Origin: Methanomicrobiales archaeon
GTDB taxonomy: Archaea; Halobacteriota; Methanomicrobia; Methanomicrobiales; Methanomicrobiaceae
DNA length: 8,120 nucleotides
Reading direction: 5' to 3'
Assembly (NCBI GenBank): GCA_012523385.1
Contig: JAAYIO010000148.1
Location: 1-8,120, forward strand
This document shows, piece after piece, positions 1 to 6,100 of this stretch. The number at the start of each line of letters is the position of its first letter. Within the stretch, counting starts at the first letter, position 1. Below the pieces are notes generated by a model that was given only the letters and a program-made list of their open reading frames with translations, was not told the DNA's origin and did not search any database. Position numbers and translations under genes: made by a program.

Positions 1-716
1 AGCAGATACGCAATTCCAATAAACGCAAACAATGCGCCTATTTCTGCAAATACATTATGCGCCCAGAAGAAACTTTCAAATCCCATCTGACCATTTGATG
101 ATATCTCAGGGAGATACGGGAACCACTGCTTGCCATATGCCATGATAACAAAGACATTTCGCAGGATGTTTAACACAAAAATGGGTATTACCACAACAAG
201 GAACGACAGGATTTTTTGCATCCGGGAAGACCGAATCGCCCAGGCAACACCCAACATGATTGCCATGCCCTGAATACCGGTGCATGCAAGAATTATTTCA
301 ACGCGAAACAGGTCTACCCTGAACATGTTCCATTCAACCAGTTCATAGGGAAATTCAATCCCGGTAAATATCGCTGCAAGCAGATCAATATTTAGCGCGA
401 TAAGCCAGTCGGCAAGCGCGGGCACGAGCATAAATGGTGCAAATATGACATACGCAATACCTGCCATCCGGCTCAGAGTAATGCTTGATTCATTTTCTTC
501 CAGAAGTTTGGGGACGATGATAACCAAAAACGGTATGCCAAGAAAGGCGGCAACCGGATACATGAAATTATTTTCAATACTATATTCAGGGAAATTTGCA
601 AAAAGAACTGCGATGATACTGATCCAGCCAGCAATGGCAAAATATTTTCTGTAATCTGTTGGCAAGAGAAACAGAAGAAATGCTATAAAGGATATGAGTA
701 CAAAAATTTCCTGCAT
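1..716 (-). CDS. artA: archaeosortase A-type transpeptidase, 3' end truncated by window
   Basis: An open frame reads leftward from an ATG at 714-716 off the window edge; about 238 residues are visible without a stop. It is a polytopic membrane protein with hydrophobic spans near residues 2-19, 25-42, 51-68, 84-108, 140-160, 168-193 and 220-239. The exosortase/archaeosortase signature is clear: Cys145 in ACTGIQG, Arg186 in NILRN and His220 in WAHN. The Cys-to-Arg spacing of 41 residues matches that remembered for the studied Haloferax ArtA (C173, R214). ArtA enzymes act in the cytoplasmic membrane, cutting the PGF-CTERM tail of surface proteins and coupling it to lipid; this function is inferred from family. 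The missing part is probably one or two C-terminal helices. GGAG lies 11 bases before the ATG, with AAAGGA directly abutting it. It diverges from tfs. A PGF-CTERM substrate is not visible here. Confidence 0.85.
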   Translation of the reverse strand, partial: MQEIFVLISFIAFLLFLLPTDYRKYFAIAGWISIIAVLFANFPEYSIENNFMYPVAAFLGIPFLVIIVPKLLEENESSITLSRMAGIAYVIFAPFMLVPALADWLIALNIDLLAAIFTGIEFPYELVEWNMFRVDLFRVEIILACTGIQGMAIMLGVAWAIRSSRMQKILSFLVVVIPIFVLNILRNVFVIMAYGKQWFPYLPEISSNGQMGFESFFWAHNVFAEIGALFAFIGIAYL

Positions 717-822
717 TCCTTTCTATTCTCCATATACCTTGAAATAATTTTCATATTTTGCAATTTGAAGGGGACCCGTATATTCCATATCTTAATCTGA
801 CCTTACATCCAATAATTATCAG
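717..822. promoter_or_regulatory. divergent promoter region artA / tfs
   Basis: These 106 AT-rich bases separate the divergent artA and tfs starts. For tfs, the TATA-like stretch TATATTCCATAT (779-790) sits about 33-44 bases before the ATG, so the transcript would have a very short leader; no Shine-Dalgarno is visible before ATG 823, which fits leaderless or near-leaderless translation. For artA, AT-rich stretches on the minus strand (around 736-760) could serve as TATA, but none is clearly best. No transcription start can be proven from sequence. Confidence 0.45.
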
Positions 823-1131
823 ATGAATTTCTGTCCCAAATGTAAATCACTCATGGTATGTACAGATGGCCACTTTCGGTGTAAAAAATGTGGTCACACC
901 GAAGAACCTTCCGAAGAGATAAAATTTTGTACGAAACTGGTGAACAAGGATATCGTCATCATTGATGAACCTGATCAGATAAGAACTCTTCCAACAGTAT
1001 CCGCAAAATGCCCGGAATGTGGCAATGACATTGCAGAATGGTGGCTAAGGCAACTCAGGTCAGCAGATGAGTCAGAGACACGATTCTACCGTTGTATTGC
1101 CTGCAAATACACCTGGCGCGAATACGACTAA
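823..1131 (+). CDS. tfs: transcription factor S (archaeal TFIIS-like transcript cleavage factor)
   Basis: This 102-residue protein has the standard TFS size and two zinc ribbons. The N-terminal ribbon uses C4, C7, C20 and C23 (related to RpoM/RPB9); the C-terminal TFIIS-type ribbon uses C63, C66, C91 and C94. The hairpin between the second cysteine pairs carries RSADE (79-83) with acidic D82 and E83, the pair that in the family reaches into the RNA polymerase active site to promote cleavage of backtracked RNA. The usual family motif is QTRSADEP; here it reads QLRSADES, so both flanks differ while the acidic pair is kept. TFS acts with RNA polymerase in elongation rescue and proofreading. The ATG lacks a visible Shine-Dalgarno. 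The gene diverges from artA and converges with acd, so it is probably monocistronic. A paralogue specialised for another role is possible but not indicated. Confidence 0.95.
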   Translation: MNFCPKCKSLMVCTDGHFRCKKCGHTEEPSEEIKFCTKLVNKDIVIIDEPDQIRTLPTVSAKCPECGNDIAEWWLRQLRSADESETRFYRCIACKYTWREYD

Positions 1132-1161
1132 CCAAAAAAATAAAAATATTTTGCTTTTTTT
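1132..1161. terminator. bidirectional T-tract terminator between tfs and acd
   Basis: Only 28 bp separate the convergent tfs and acd stop codons, and they are almost pure A/T. On the plus strand a T7 run (1155-1161) follows tfs; on the minus strand the A7 and A5 runs (1134-1140, 1142-1146) read as T5-A-T7 after acd. Archaeal RNA polymerase terminates at such U-tracts without needing a hairpin. The plus-strand T7 run overlaps the last codon of acd. Confidence 0.7.
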
Positions 1162-3223
1162 ACAGCAGACCAGGTGCTTTAACCCGGAACTGCTGCCAGA
1201 GTACTCTTCCAATCACCCTGAAGGTGAAGTCCAGTTCCTCAAAGCTCGGGATCGAGTTCTGACGCAGAAGTTTTCTGCCGCGGTCCATGGAAGCTCCTCC
1301 CAGAAGTGAACAGATAATCCGCTTTTCAGTATTGCCGGAGAACTTCAGAATCTGATTTGCAAGCTGTTCTGACCCCAGAATGTTGTTCGGGAACCCGATG
1401 ATAAAGCACATGTCCCAGAGATCGTCGTGTTTCGCGAGCACCTCAAAGGTCTGCTCAAACCTGCGCTCGGAAGCGTCACCCAACAGATCCACAGGATTGC
1501 CTTTATTCCAGAATTCAGGCAGGAACTGATCCATCTCTGCAATAACCTCCGCAGGCAGATCTGCAATATCAATACCATACCGTTCAGAGTAATCAGACGA
1601 AAGCACCGCAAATCCACCCGCATTTGTTACCACAACAGCGCGTGAACCCTTTGGATATCTCTTAGGGTGCGATAGCATCTCTGCAGCAAGGAACGCTCCG
1701 GTCAGAGTATGAACGGAAAGGACACCTGAGCGCCGGAATGCTTCCATATAGACATCATACGAGCCGGAAAGGGATCCGGTATGGGAAGCAGCAGCCTTTG
1801 AACCACGGTCTGAAGAACCGGATTTAATGGCAATAATGGGCTTTGTCTTTGAAACCTCACTTGCAACTTTCATAAAGGCCTTACCATCACTGATCTGCTC
1901 GATGTACATGATAATTGCCTTGGTGTTCGGGTCACGCTCAACCCAGCGCATGTAATCAAAGAAGTTGAGATCAGACTGATTTCCTACGGAAACTACCGCC
2001 GAAAAACCGATATCCTCTGAAAGACTCCAGTCCACAACCGTATTTACAATCGCACCACTCTGCGAAAGAAATGCAATCTTGCCGGGTCGGGGAGACTGGT
2101 GGACATAGGTCGTATCAAGACCGCGGGGCGGAACAATGAGCCCGAGACAGTTTGGCCCGACAATACGGGTGCCATACCTGTTTGCTATCGCGACAACACG
2201 TTCTTCAAGGGCTTTGCCTTCTTCACCCATCTCCTTGAATCCCGCAGTGATGATAACCGCAATATTGACGCCTTTCTGACCACATTCTTCTACGACCTGA
2301 GGCACATACATTGCGGGAACAGTGATGACTGCCATATCAACCGGTGAGGGAATATCACCAATGGTTGGATATGCCTTCAAACCCTGAATCGTGTCGCGCT
2401 TATTGTTTACCGGATAGAGTTGACCAGGGAAATGCAGAAGATTGTGCATCACCGCATAGCCCATCTTTGTGGGGTCATCAGATGCGCCGATGATGGCGAC
2501 TGACCGCGGATTAAAGTATTCAGGGGGAACATCAGGACGTTCCGGCTTTTCAACCACATCCTTATTATCCGCCATGACAATGCGCGAATCGACAGCACAG
2601 GCACCTGATTCGTAGAGACGGAGAGGATTTATGTCAAACTCTTTAATCTGCTCATGTTCCTCAAATAATCTGCAGACATCCAAAATTATTTTTACCAGTG
2701 TCTCTTCATCTTTTGGTTTGGAACCACGGTATCCGGAGATCAAAGGATAACTTCTGATCTCTTTCACCATTTCCCTCACATCAGCTTCGGTTATCGGAAG
2801 AATCCTCAGGGTCACATCCTTCATCAGCTCAACAAGCGTGCCACCCGCCCCAAAGGTGATAACCTTGCCAAAGGTAGGATCTGTTTTTCCGCCGATGATC
2901 AACTCAAGACCGGGTTCTGCCTGTTCTTCGATGATGACCCCTTCAATTTTTGCCTTTGGATTGAATTCCTTGACACAGGTCACAATCCTGTTAAAAGCAG
3001 CCTGAGCCCCTTCCTTTGTCCCGATGCTGGTGACAACCCCTCCGGAGTCACTCTTGTGAATAATCTGCGGTGAAACGATCTTCATCACAACAGGAAATCC
3101 AATACTTTCTGCAACATCTCCTGCTTCTTCTGCAGTGGTTACGATCTTAAACGCAGGTACAGGGACACCATACTTTCCAAGGATCTCATACCCTTCTGCT
3201 TCACTTAACATCCATTCCTTCAT
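1160..3223 (-). CDS. acd: acetate-CoA ligase (ADP-forming), fused beta-alpha
   Basis: This 687-residue protein converts acetyl-CoA + ADP + Pi to acetate + CoA + ATP, reversibly, in the cytoplasm. Residues 1-225 are the ATP-grasp beta part, with the second phosphohistidine candidate H56 in IIHKSDSGGV. Residues 235-687 are the alpha part: CoA-binding Rossmann domain (SVAIIGASDD, 241-250), succinyl-CoA-ligase-like domain (FLSQSGA, 385-391) and the catalytic phosphohistidine H481 in AASHTGSLSG. Both histidines are present, so it should be active. The order beta then alpha is the reverse of the alpha-beta fusion I recall for enzymes such as MJ0590. The start at 3223 has GAGG (3233-3236) nine bases upstream; M5 is an alternative. 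It diverges from acsA across 217 bp and converges on tfs. Acyl substrate could be wider than acetate (other short-chain or aryl acids), since paralogues share these motifs. Confidence 0.93.
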   Translation of the reverse strand: MKEWMLSEAEGYEILGKYGVPVPAFKIVTTAEEAGDVAESIGFPVVMKIVSPQIIHKSDSGGVVTSIGTKEGAQAAFNRIVTCVKEFNPKAKIEGVIIEEQAEPGLELIIGGKTDPTFGKVITFGAGGTLVELMKDVTLRILPITEADVREMVKEIRSYPLISGYRGSKPKDEETLVKIILDVCRLFEEHEQIKEFDINPLRLYESGACAVDSRIVMADNKDVVEKPERPDVPPEYFNPRSVAIIGASDDPTKMGYAVMHNLLHFPGQLYPVNNKRDTIQGLKAYPTIGDIPSPVDMAVITVPAMYVPQVVEECGQKGVNIAVIITAGFKEMGEEGKALEERVVAIANRYGTRIVGPNCLGLIVPPRGLDTTYVHQSPRPGKIAFLSQSGAIVNTVVDWSLSEDIGFSAVVSVGNQSDLNFFDYMRWVERDPNTKAIIMYIEQISDGKAFMKVASEVSKTKPIIAIKSGSSDRGSKAAASHTGSLSGSYDVYMEAFRRSGVLSVHTLTGAFLAAEMLSHPKRYPKGSRAVVVTNAGGFAVLSSDYSERYGIDIADLPAEVIAEMDQFLPEFWNKGNPVDLLGDASERRFEQTFEVLAKHDDLWDMCFIIGFPNNILGSEQLANQILKFSGNTEKRIICSLLGGASMDRGRKLLRQNSIPSFEELDFTFRVIGRVLWQQFRVKAPGLL

Positions 3224-3440
3224 TTATGCCATCCTCACGTATCAGAACATACCAATAATTTTTAAGAATACTACAACAAATGACGAATTCCGTTTCGTCA
3301 TGTCTTGATAATTTTGTTTGATCGTCATATACATATATGTTTGTAATAGTTAATCGTGTCAAATACGGGAATTACACACAAAACAAAATGATTTTAATCG
3401 TTGGAATAAATTGATTAGTGTTTCAGATGCGTGATAGACC
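3224..3440. promoter_or_regulatory. divergent promoter region acd / acsA
   Basis: This 217-bp AT-rich region sits between the start codons of two different acetyl-CoA synthetase genes. For acd, GAGG at 3233-3236 (minus) is the Shine-Dalgarno, and TTAAAAATTATT read on the minus strand (about 3254-3265) is a possible TATA element. For acsA, candidates are ACATATATGT (3331-3340) and ATTTTAATC (3391-3399); the second would leave a leader of about 25 bases. GTGAT at 3431-3435, five bases before the ATG, matches part of the anti-Shine-Dalgarno. The region also holds a strong inverted repeat, listed separately. No small ORF or RNA gene is apparent. Confidence 0.6.
3280..3301. promoter_or_regulatory. 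inverted repeat, probable operator (ATGACGAA-N6-TTCGTCAT)
   Basis: Perfect 8-bp arms separated by six bases form a 22-bp dyad, centred about 67 bp upstream of the acd start and 150 bp upstream of the acsA start. The core TCGTCAT recurs at 3322-3328 in the same orientation as the right arm, 27 bp away. The dyad symmetry fits binding by a dimeric helix-turn-helix protein. Which promoter it serves, and which regulator binds it, is unknown. Confidence 0.5.
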
Positions 3441-5336
3441 ATGACAAATTCTACGGAAACCCCCGGATACTCTCAAAAAGTGTATAAACCGGCCCAGGAA
3501 TATCGAGACGACGCAAGAATTAAAGACTACGCCCTGTCATACGCAAATTTTGAGAAAGACCCGGAGGACTTCTGGAGGCGCGTCGCCTCAGATCTCCTCT
3601 GGTTCAAACCATGGGACAAAGTCAAAGAATGGGATTATCCCCACGCAAAGTGGTTTGTAAATGCCAAATGCAACATCACCTACAATTGTCTGGAACGTCA
3701 TCTCAAGAACAACCGGCGAAATAAAGTAGCCCTTTTCTGGCATGGAGAAGACGAAACTGAGAAGATTTACACCTATGACCGGCTGTACAAGGCAGTGATG
3801 CAGTTTGCAAATGCATTAAAAAACCTTCATGTCGGAAAGGGGGATGTCGTATGCATTTACATGCCCACGGTGCCTGAACAGATCATCGCCATGCTTGCCT
3901 GCGCACGTATCGGTGCGATACACACCGTTGTGTTCGCCGGATATGGTGCATCAGCACTCAACGAACGTATTGTCGGTTCAGGTGCAAAAATTGTGATCAC
4001 GGCAGATGTGGCATTCAGGAGGGGACGAACCATACCCCTTAAACCGATTGTCGAAGAGGCACTCATCCATGCACCCAGTGTTGAGCGGGTGGTTGTGCTC
4101 CGTATTCAGGACCCGCCTACCGCTCTTCTGGATGATTTTGAGGTGGACTTCTACGAGATAATGAAGAAGGCAGATAAAGAATGTCCGCCGGAAGAGATGG
4201 ACGCTGAAGACACCCTCTTCATTCTCTATACATCAGGTACAACGGGCGCTCCAAAAGGCATTGTCCATACGTGCGGGGGCTATATGGTCGGCGCCTATTA
4301 CACCACCAAATATGTCCTTAACGTCAAGGATGATGACGTATATTGGTGTACCGCAGACCCCGGGTGGATCACCGGACACACATACGCGATATATGGCCCT
4401 CTCCTTCTGGGTTCAACCATCTTCATGACGGAACATACCCCAGATTACCCTGACCTCGGCATCTGGTGGCATTTGATTGAAGCATATGGCATCAACGTGT
4501 TTTATACCGCCCCGACTGCTATCCGAATGTTCATGCGGTATGGCGAGACGTGGCCAAATAAATATGATCTCAGTTCTCTGCGTATTCTTGCATCCGTTGG
4601 AGAACCCCTGAATCCTGAAGCATTTGAATGGTTCTACCATGTGATAGGAAAGGAAAAATGCCCCATCATTGATACTTGGTGGCAGACTGAGACCGGAAGT
4701 CACATGATCACCACGCTTGCAGGAGAGGATATGAAACCCGGATATGTAGGAAAACCGATTCCGGGAATCACTGCAGATGTGTTTGATAAAGAAGGAAACC
4801 CTGTGCCCCCCAATCAGGCGGGGTATCTTGCAATCACCAACCCCTGGCCATCCATGATGCGACGGGACCATAATGACGAGGAACGATACAAGACCTATTG
4901 GAATTCGAAGGATTGCCAGTATTACAGCACAAATGACCTCGCGATAAAAGATGAAGACGGCTATATCATGATCATTGGCCGATCAGATGATCTGATCATC
5001 GTAAGCGGCCACAATATCGGGTCAACAGAGGTCGAGAGTGCCCTGATTTCCCATCATGCGGTAGCTGAAGCTGCTGCCATCGGAAAGCCCGATCCGGTGA
5101 CGGGGAATCAGGTAAAGGTATTTGTCATTCTTATTGAGGGGACGACTGTTACCGAAAAGCTGATTCATGATCTCAAATACCATGTCCGGCAGACACTGGG
5201 ACCCATTGCGGTACCCGCTGAGATTGAATTTGTTGACTCATTACCCAAGACCAGAAGCGGAAAAATCATGCGTCGGGTCCTGAAAGCAAAGGAGATGGGA
5301 ATCGACCCGGGAGACATCTCTACACTGGATGAGTAA
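3441..5336 (+). CDS. acsA: acetyl-CoA synthetase (AMP-forming)
   Basis: This 631-residue ANL-superfamily ligase makes acetyl-CoA from acetate, ATP and CoA via acetyl-AMP. An N-terminal Acs-type region (about 35-90) precedes the AMP-binding domain. Visible motifs are the P-loop YTSGTTGAPKG (263-273), GWITG (308-312), DTWWQTETG (411-419) with the Trp that limits the pocket to acetate, GRSDD hinge (513-517), and PKTRSGK with catalytic, acetylation-prone K608. Length is slightly below the ~650 residues usual for Acs. The A8 loop reads SGHNIG, with Asn525 where bacterial Acs has an ATP-contacting Arg. The Trp pair favours acetate; propionate cannot be excluded. In a hydrogenotrophic methanogen it would assimilate acetate for biosynthesis. 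It diverges from acd and lies 44 bp before tbp, which has its own TATA boxes, so read-through into tbp is possible but not required. Confidence 0.94.
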   Translation: MTNSTETPGYSQKVYKPAQEYRDDARIKDYALSYANFEKDPEDFWRRVASDLLWFKPWDKVKEWDYPHAKWFVNAKCNITYNCLERHLKNNRRNKVALFWHGEDETEKIYTYDRLYKAVMQFANALKNLHVGKGDVVCIYMPTVPEQIIAMLACARIGAIHTVVFAGYGASALNERIVGSGAKIVITADVAFRRGRTIPLKPIVEEALIHAPSVERVVVLRIQDPPTALLDDFEVDFYEIMKKADKECPPEEMDAEDTLFILYTSGTTGAPKGIVHTCGGYMVGAYYTTKYVLNVKDDDVYWCTADPGWITGHTYAIYGPLLLGSTIFMTEHTPDYPDLGIWWHLIEAYGINVFYTAPTAIRMFMRYGETWPNKYDLSSLRILASVGEPLNPEAFEWFYHVIGKEKCPIIDTWWQTETGSHMITTLAGEDMKPGYVGKPIPGITADVFDKEGNPVPPNQAGYLAITNPWPSMMRRDHNDEERYKTYWNSKDCQYYSTNDLAIKDEDGYIMIIGRSDDLIIVSGHNIGSTEVESALISHHAVAEAAAIGKPDPVTGNQVKVFVILIEGTTVTEKLIHDLKYHVRQTLGPIAVPAEIEFVDSLPKTRSGKIMRRVLKAKEMGIDPGDISTLDE

Positions 5337-5347
5337 TCAGGCAACCA

Positions 5348-5355
5348 TTTATATA
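5348..5355 (+). promoter_or_regulatory. distal TATA box of tbp
   Basis: TTTATATA begins the 10-mer TTTATATACT (5348-5357). Transcription would be expected to start about 25 bases downstream, near 5375-5380, giving an almost leaderless mRNA beginning at ATG 5381. The T-rich stretch immediately downstream (5357-5361) may also help to terminate acsA transcripts. Confidence 0.6.
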
Positions 5356-5368
5356 CTTTTTAAATCCT

Positions 5369-5376
5369 TTTATATA
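5369..5376 (+). promoter_or_regulatory. proximal TATA box of tbp
   Basis: A second exact copy of TTTATATACT lies at 5369-5378, exactly 21 bp after the first. A start about 25 bases downstream would fall near 5395-5400, inside the annotated frame and past ATG 5381. Such a transcript could be translated only from a downstream start such as TTG 5453. Confidence 0.5.
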
Positions 5377-5380
5377 CTAC

Positions 5381-5989
5381 ATGAAGGCCAAACCAGAGAA
5401 GTCTTTGAAACCTGTTCCCGAAGAGATTGTCAAACGCACTCCGGAGGAGTCTTTGAAAATAGAAAATATCGTTGCGTCTGCAAAGGTTGCAGAATCTCTT
5501 GATCTACAAGTGGTTTCATCTCAGATTAAAGATGCTGAATACAATAAAAAGCGGTTCCCCGGCGTTGTTCTCCGTATGCAGGATCCAAAGATAGCTGCAC
5601 TTGTATTTGGTTCCGGCAAGGTCGTTCTTACCGGTGCAAAGAGTTTAGACAGCCTCACACGGGGTCTTGAAATTCTGGGAAATCTTCTGAGAGGTCTTGA
5701 TATTGAAATTTCAGAGAAACTTGAATACAAGGTGCAGAATATTGTTACCTCAGCAGATCTTGGAGTACCAATTAACCTCAACAAGATCGCGGTCGGGTTC
5801 AACCTTGACCGGATTGAGTATGAACCGGAACAGTTCCCGGGACTCGTCTACCGTCTTGAAGAACCTAAGGTGGTAGTTCTTTTGTTTGGGTCAGGCAAAC
5901 TGATCATTACCGGCGGAAAGGTGACAGAAGACGCCAAAGGTGCAGTCAGAAAAATAATATCTGATCTTTCTAATCTCGGCCTGATGTAG
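5381..5989 (+). CDS. tbp: TATA-binding protein (TBP), general transcription initiation factor
   Basis: This 202-residue protein is archaeal TBP, which binds and bends the TATA box and recruits TFB and RNA polymerase. Two pseudo-symmetric halves are plain: residues 27-112 and 117-202, each with an FPG...(F)GSGK...TG(A/G)K core. The four DNA-intercalating phenylalanines are present with identical spacing: F59/F76 and F152/F169. The saddle core is full length, and no acidic C-terminal tail is seen. The first 26 residues are an extension not typical of TBP, made of three octapeptide repeats (PEKSLKPV, PEEIVKRT, PEESLKIE). An in-frame TTG at 5453 with GGAGG at 5443-5447 would give a 178-residue protein starting at KIENIVAS, the usual TBP start. 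The ATG at 5381 is preferred because of the TATA box at 5348; both may be used. Methanogens often carry several tbp genes, so this may be one paralogue. Confidence 0.95.
   Translation: MKAKPEKSLKPVPEEIVKRTPEESLKIENIVASAKVAESLDLQVVSSQIKDAEYNKKRFPGVVLRMQDPKIAALVFGSGKVVLTGAKSLDSLTRGLEILGNLLRGLDIEISEKLEYKVQNIVTSADLGVPINLNKIAVGFNLDRIEYEPEQFPGLVYRLEEPKVVVLLFGSGKLIITGGKVTEDAKGAVRKIISDLSNLGLM
5393..5464 (+). repeat. three tandem 24-bp coding repeats in the tbp N-terminus
   Basis: Units at 5393-5416, 5417-5440 and 5441-5464 encode PEKSLKPV, PEEIVKRT and PEESLKIE. Units 1 and 3 match at 16 of their first 18 bases (both end tctttgaaa), while unit 2 has diverged. The period is exactly 8 codons. The segment is rich in Pro, Glu and Lys and probably flexible. 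Confidence 0.65.
5443..5455 (+). promoter_or_regulatory. internal Shine-Dalgarno and TTG, alternative tbp start
   Basis: GGAGG at 5443-5447 lies five bases before the in-frame TTG at 5453-5455 (residue 25). This is the best ribosome binding site in the gene, while the ATG at 5381 has none. Because it also lies within the repeated coding segment (GAG GAG codons for Glu-Glu), it may be a coincidence of codon choice. Confidence 0.35.
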
Positions 5990-5995
5990 GCCCTA

Positions 5996-6022
5996 AATCC
6001 TTTTTTTTCTCGTTCCTGTTTC
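5996..6022 (+). terminator. T-tract terminator after tbp
   Basis: A T8 run at 6001-6008, twelve bases after the tbp stop, is followed by more pyrimidine-rich sequence up to 6022. It is a typical archaeal intrinsic terminator and implies that the downstream regulator gene has its own promoter. Confidence 0.7.
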
Positions 6023-6042
6023 AGTAATAATCCTGATGATAC

Positions 6043-6068
6043 ATACAAGAATGTATTTATAGTATTTT
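6043..6068 (+). promoter_or_regulatory. promoter of the winged-helix gene with overlapping palindrome
   Basis: The dyad ATACA-AGAA-TGTAT (6043-6056) runs directly into the TATA element TTTATAGTATTTT (6056-6068). Transcription would start near 6082-6086, leaving a leader of about 15-20 bases. TGTATT recurs at 6082-6087, exactly 30 bp after the copy at 6052-6057. A site next to the TATA/BRE could block or assist TBP-TFB binding; autoregulation by the downstream protein is an inference. Confidence 0.5.
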
Positions 6069-6100
6069 GAATAATTAAACTTGTATTCTCGGTGGGAAAT

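Noticed and set aside
445..654. 69-codon plus-strand frame opposite artA
   Set aside because: The opposite strand encodes the clear archaeosortase sequence with its catalytic Cys and Arg; this frame has no family features.
1067..1309. 80-codon plus-strand frame overlapping the end of tfs and acd
   Set aside because: It starts within the TFS zinc ribbon in another frame, crosses the terminator and runs antisense to acd. It is not a credible gene.
3331..3340. ACATATATGT palindrome as a second operator
   Set aside because: A 10-bp alternating A/T palindrome is expected in AT-rich promoter DNA and is better explained as a candidate TATA element.
4413..4871. 152-codon open frame on the minus strand inside acsA
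   Set aside because: It lies wholly antisense to a well-conserved enzyme, has no recognisable domain and no promoter or ribosome binding site. It is a shadow of acsA codon usage.
6092..6100. GTG at 6092 as start of the winged-helix gene
   Set aside because: This GTG is part of the GGTGGG ribosome binding site of ATG 6101, which gives better spacing and the same protein minus three residues.
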